Below are positions 5,486-7,376 of a stretch of 7,376 bases of DNA, piece after piece (position 1 is the stretch's first letter; each line of letters begins with the position of its first letter). Source of the DNA: Chlamydiia bacterium (GTDB taxonomy: Bacteria; Chlamydiota; Chlamydiia; Chlamydiales; Simkaniaceae); assembly GCA_020440405.1 (NCBI GenBank), contig JAGROF010000151.1, positions 1 through 7,376 of the forward strand. Reading direction: 5' to 3'. Under the pieces are notes generated by a model. That model was not told where the DNA came from and made no database searches. It was given only the letters and a program-made list of their open reading frames with translations. The translations under genes were made by a program, and so were the position numbers.

Positions 5486-6727
5486 GATAAAAGCAAGGAA
5501 GAGAGAAAGAGGAAGAACGGTCAAAGCGGCTGTATAGTCGTTATGGGTAACGAGATTAATCTTATTGAGTGGCTCGCAGGTACAAGTCCATTGAAGAAGG
5601 AAGCCGATAAGTGGCTGATAGATCGGGGCTCCAAAAGCAATACAGAGCATATTTGTAAACCCCATAGCGACCCCTTTTGCAGAATGGTCAACATAGATGC
5701 CAGCAAGGGCAAAGGAGAGGGCGTAGGTACTCGAGAAGAATCCAAAGAAGAACATGAGAACAAACATGAAGTGTATCGAAATGTGGGGAACGTAGAGGAT
5801 AAATAGCGCGAGGAGAAAGGAGATCAAAGTCCCCCAAATCATTAGAAAGCGTCTTTTGGTCATACGCACAGAAATCCATCCGAGTGTTAAAGTTCCTACA
5901 CACGCCCCTAAGAAGTAGCAAGAGGCTAAGAAGGCTGATTGGTCCATAGGAATCTTATAACGGGTGTGAAAGTAGGGAACGGCCCAAAGGGCAGCAAAAG
6001 CGGGAAATATTCCAAAGACAAGCCCTGCGTAGATCCCATTAACCCACAGTTTAGGGATCGAGATGATTCGCATCAAACTTTTCCAAGTCTTTATGGAAAT
6101 CTCTTTAAGGGACTGCCCATTGCTTAGAGGTTGGTCATGGTCAGGAAAGTCATGGATCAAGAAAAGGGAAAGAAATGTTAAGAGAAGGCCAACGGCTGCC
6201 ACAGCAATCATTGTTTCGCGCCATCCGAATAAGGCCACAGATTTGGCAAGTCCCCCTTCCCCAATCACCCCTCCAGAAAGGGCTAAGAATTCCGTGAGGG
6301 CGACAACCAAAGTAAAAAGGGCGGGCTTAATCCATCTCGAACCTAAGCAAAATGCACAGATAATGGCAGGGGAGGTGAAAAATCCTTGAAGCATCCGACT
6401 CACTTGCCCTTCCCAAAAAGTGTGGGAATAGGCAAACCATCCAATGGCAATCGAACAAAGAAGGAAATTGATCTTAATCATCCGTCGGGGACCCCATAAA
6501 TCGACCATGATTCCTGCTGGGATTTGCATGATGATATAAGTGTAAAAAAAGCTTGAGGTGAGCACCCCGATTTGAACGACGTCGATTCTATAGGTTTGCA
6601 TCAACTGAGGAATCATGACGCTAGGAACGCCCTGCAACAGAAAGGTGTACAATCCAAAAATAGCAGCAAGTCCCCACACAAGCCAAGGCATCAAAGGGGA
6701 TCGGTATAAACAGTCCATCAACTTCAT
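5426..6727 (-). CDS. MFS permease 2, paralogue of the 3249-4505 permease
   Basis: The 433-residue protein has about 12 membrane helices and a central polar loop (roughly 193-220). It shares many local blocks with the first permease: GVPSVM (33-38), MQIPAG (67-72), ALWAVPY (246-252), YQPLIGFLL (370-378) and a FFVKEP end (417-422). Motif A after helix 2 is G72-IMV-D76-LWGPRR. The second-half copy (G283-WIS-V287-RMTKRR) has valine where aspartate is usual and where the first permease keeps D275. The substrate is unknown; host nutrient uptake is an inference from the Pht-like family. ATG 6727 has no Shine-Dalgarno site and lies in the arm of a long hairpin. A second Met (residue 4) and a third (residue 13) are possible alternative starts. 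The last 19 codons overlap the convergent exported-protein gene. It follows the helical-protein gene by 32 bases, so co-transcription is possible. Confidence 0.9.
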   Translation of the reverse strand: MKLMDCLYRSPLMPWLVWGLAAIFGLYTFLLQGVPSVMIPQLMQTYRIDVVQIGVLTSSFFYTYIIMQIPAGIMVDLWGPRRMIKINFLLCSIAIGWFAYSHTFWEGQVSRMLQGFFTSPAIICAFCLGSRWIKPALFTLVVALTEFLALSGGVIGEGGLAKSVALFGWRETMIAVAAVGLLLTFLSLFLIHDFPDHDQPLSNGQSLKEISIKTWKSLMRIISIPKLWVNGIYAGLVFGIFPAFAALWAVPYFHTRYKIPMDQSAFLASCYFLGACVGTLTLGWISVRMTKRRFLMIWGTLISFLLALFILYVPHISIHFMFVLMFFFGFFSSTYALSFALAGIYVDHSAKGVAMGFTNMLCIAFGAPIYQPLIGFLLQWTCTCEPLNKINLVTHNDYTAALTVLPLSLFLAFILAFFVKEPTDQPCRIPRNS

Positions 6728-6752
6728 ATATTAAACATATGAAGTCGATGGA
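6714..6752. promoter_or_regulatory. long palindrome spanning the start codon of MFS permease 2
   Basis: Arms 6715-6729 and 6737-6751 pair at 14 of 15 positions, and 6714/6752 adds another pair. The loop is 7 bases (ATTAAAC). The only mismatch (6720/6746) becomes a U-G wobble in the minus-strand mRNA, so that transcript would fold into an uninterrupted 16-pair helix. The start codon of the permease (6727-6725) lies inside the 3' arm. No T run follows, so a terminator for the upstream helical-protein gene is less likely. Translational control of the permease or a protein-binding operator are the main options. Confidence 0.6.
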
Positions 6753-6757
6753 TTATA
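6752..6757 (-). promoter_or_regulatory. perfect -10 box (TATAAT) ahead of MFS permease 2
   Basis: The minus strand reads TATAAT at 6757-6752, directly after the stop codon of the helical-protein gene and about 25 bases before the permease ATG. Transcription would start near 6745, inside the palindrome. No good -35 is found at 16-18 bases (the sequence there is AATGGA or ATGGAT), so an activator would be needed or the match is fortuitous. Confidence 0.3.
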
Positions 6758-6759
6758 GG

Positions 6760-7353
6760 CTATACAAATTCAAATCCATTAGCACGAGCGCGCGCTGCGT
6801 CACTCGAAACCGTTTTGAAAGGGCTTGTTGCAGGTTCTCTGCGTTCCCATCGTTGGTATTCTCGAACCGCTGAGCGGCAAAGAGCTGTGAAGACATTAGG
6901 ATCTTTCGTCATTTCAAGGATTCCTTCAGCACGGGGCTTAAGGCGGCTTTCAACATAAGCTTGGATTGCAGGAGACGCACTGTCAGCGGCCCATCGGACG
7001 AATTTCTTTGCACCTTCTGAGACAAGATCTCCCACGCTCTTTTCTTGCGTGCGAATATTATAACGCAAGGCAGCTAATGTACGCTCTTCTTGACGCATGA
7101 CTTGAGAAAGGAAGCGGAGCTGCTCTCCAACCTTTTGAAGGTTTCCTTCTTCGAGCTGAGCAGTCAAAGGTCTTAAGTTGTGTTCCAAGAGGCGATTGAT
7201 CATACGGTCGAGCATTTGGATCTGAAGATCACTACGAGAATCGCGGCCACGTCGATCATTCATATCGCGCATGTGAGTCTCAAGTTGATTTAAGAATTGG
7301 GCATGACGCTTCTTTAATCCTTCAAGGTCTCTTTTCTTGTAGAGGTGGGCCAT
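6760..7353 (-). CDS. charged, predominantly helical protein of unknown function (possibly 5'-partial)
   Basis: I do not recognise this protein. From the ATG at 7353 it has 197 residues, is rich in Arg, Lys, Glu, Gln and Leu, and looks almost wholly alpha-helical. Residues 1-105 show heptad-like spacing of Leu/Met (for example QIQMLDRMINRLLEHNL, 44-60, and QLRFLSQVMRQEE, 78-90), suggesting a coiled coil. There is no signal peptide or membrane helix, so it is probably cytoplasmic or a secreted soluble protein. The C-terminus is a less ordered Ala/Arg stretch. The frame stays open for the seven codons between this ATG and the window edge, and GAAG sits only 2 bases before the ATG, so the true start may lie outside the window. 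The gene precedes MFS permease 2 on the same strand with a 32-base gap holding a hairpin. No function can be inferred from context. Confidence 0.75.
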   Translation of the reverse strand: MAHLYKKRDLEGLKKRHAQFLNQLETHMRDMNDRRGRDSRSDLQIQMLDRMINRLLEHNLRPLTAQLEEGNLQKVGEQLRFLSQVMRQEERTLAALRYNIRTQEKSVGDLVSEGAKKFVRWAADSASPAIQAYVESRLKPRAEGILEMTKDPNVFTALCRSAVREYQRWERREPATSPFKTVSSDAARARANGFEFV

Positions 7354-7376
7354 ATCTTCAAAATAGGTCGCTTCTT

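Overview
The window looks like a piece of chromosome from a chlamydia-like (environmental Chlamydiae) bacterium. The best clue is MurJ: its N-terminal block (SRVSGLGRD ... FGEGPLQSAFIPQFE) and its mid-protein GPVYLWYANRFQQL block look closer to the divergent chlamydial MurJ/MviN proteins than to proteobacterial ones. This is my judgement from remembered family sequences, not from a search. Two transporters of a kind common in intracellular bacteria (Legionella, Coxiella and environmental chlamydiae), tight gene packing and mostly weak Shine-Dalgarno sites agree with it. I see no insertion sequence, phage gene, tRNA, rRNA or CRISPR array.

Layout, left to right. Positions 1-151 hold no convincing protein gene but contain a strong hairpin and a possible terminator, perhaps the 3' end of a structured RNA. 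A small DCC-family thiol-disulfide protein follows on + (152-547), then a 170-base gap, then murJ (lipid II flippase, +, 718-2214). murJ runs tail to tail into mnmA (tRNA 2-thiouridylase, -, 2146-3195), and the two genes overlap by 69 bases. A 53-base divergent promoter region separates mnmA from a 12-helix MFS transporter (+, 3249-4505). Next comes a 158-base gap holding a CTCTGTG-type dispersed repeat and a near-perfect 42-base palindrome. A signal-peptide-bearing protein that may have a GT-B-like fold follows (+, 4664-5485). It overlaps tail to tail, by 60 bases, with a second MFS transporter of the same family (-, 5426-6727). A long hairpin spans the start codon of that transporter. Upstream on the minus strand lies a charged, all-helical protein of unknown function (6760-7353, reading frame open to the window edge).

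Functionally this is mostly housekeeping (cell-wall precursor export, tRNA U34 thiolation) beside a small transport locus in which two paralogous permeases flank an unknown exported protein. I see no evidence of a defence system or other obvious novel multi-gene machine. The most unusual content is organisational: two long convergent coding overlaps in the same codon-aligned register, and start-proximal palindromes at the transporter locus.
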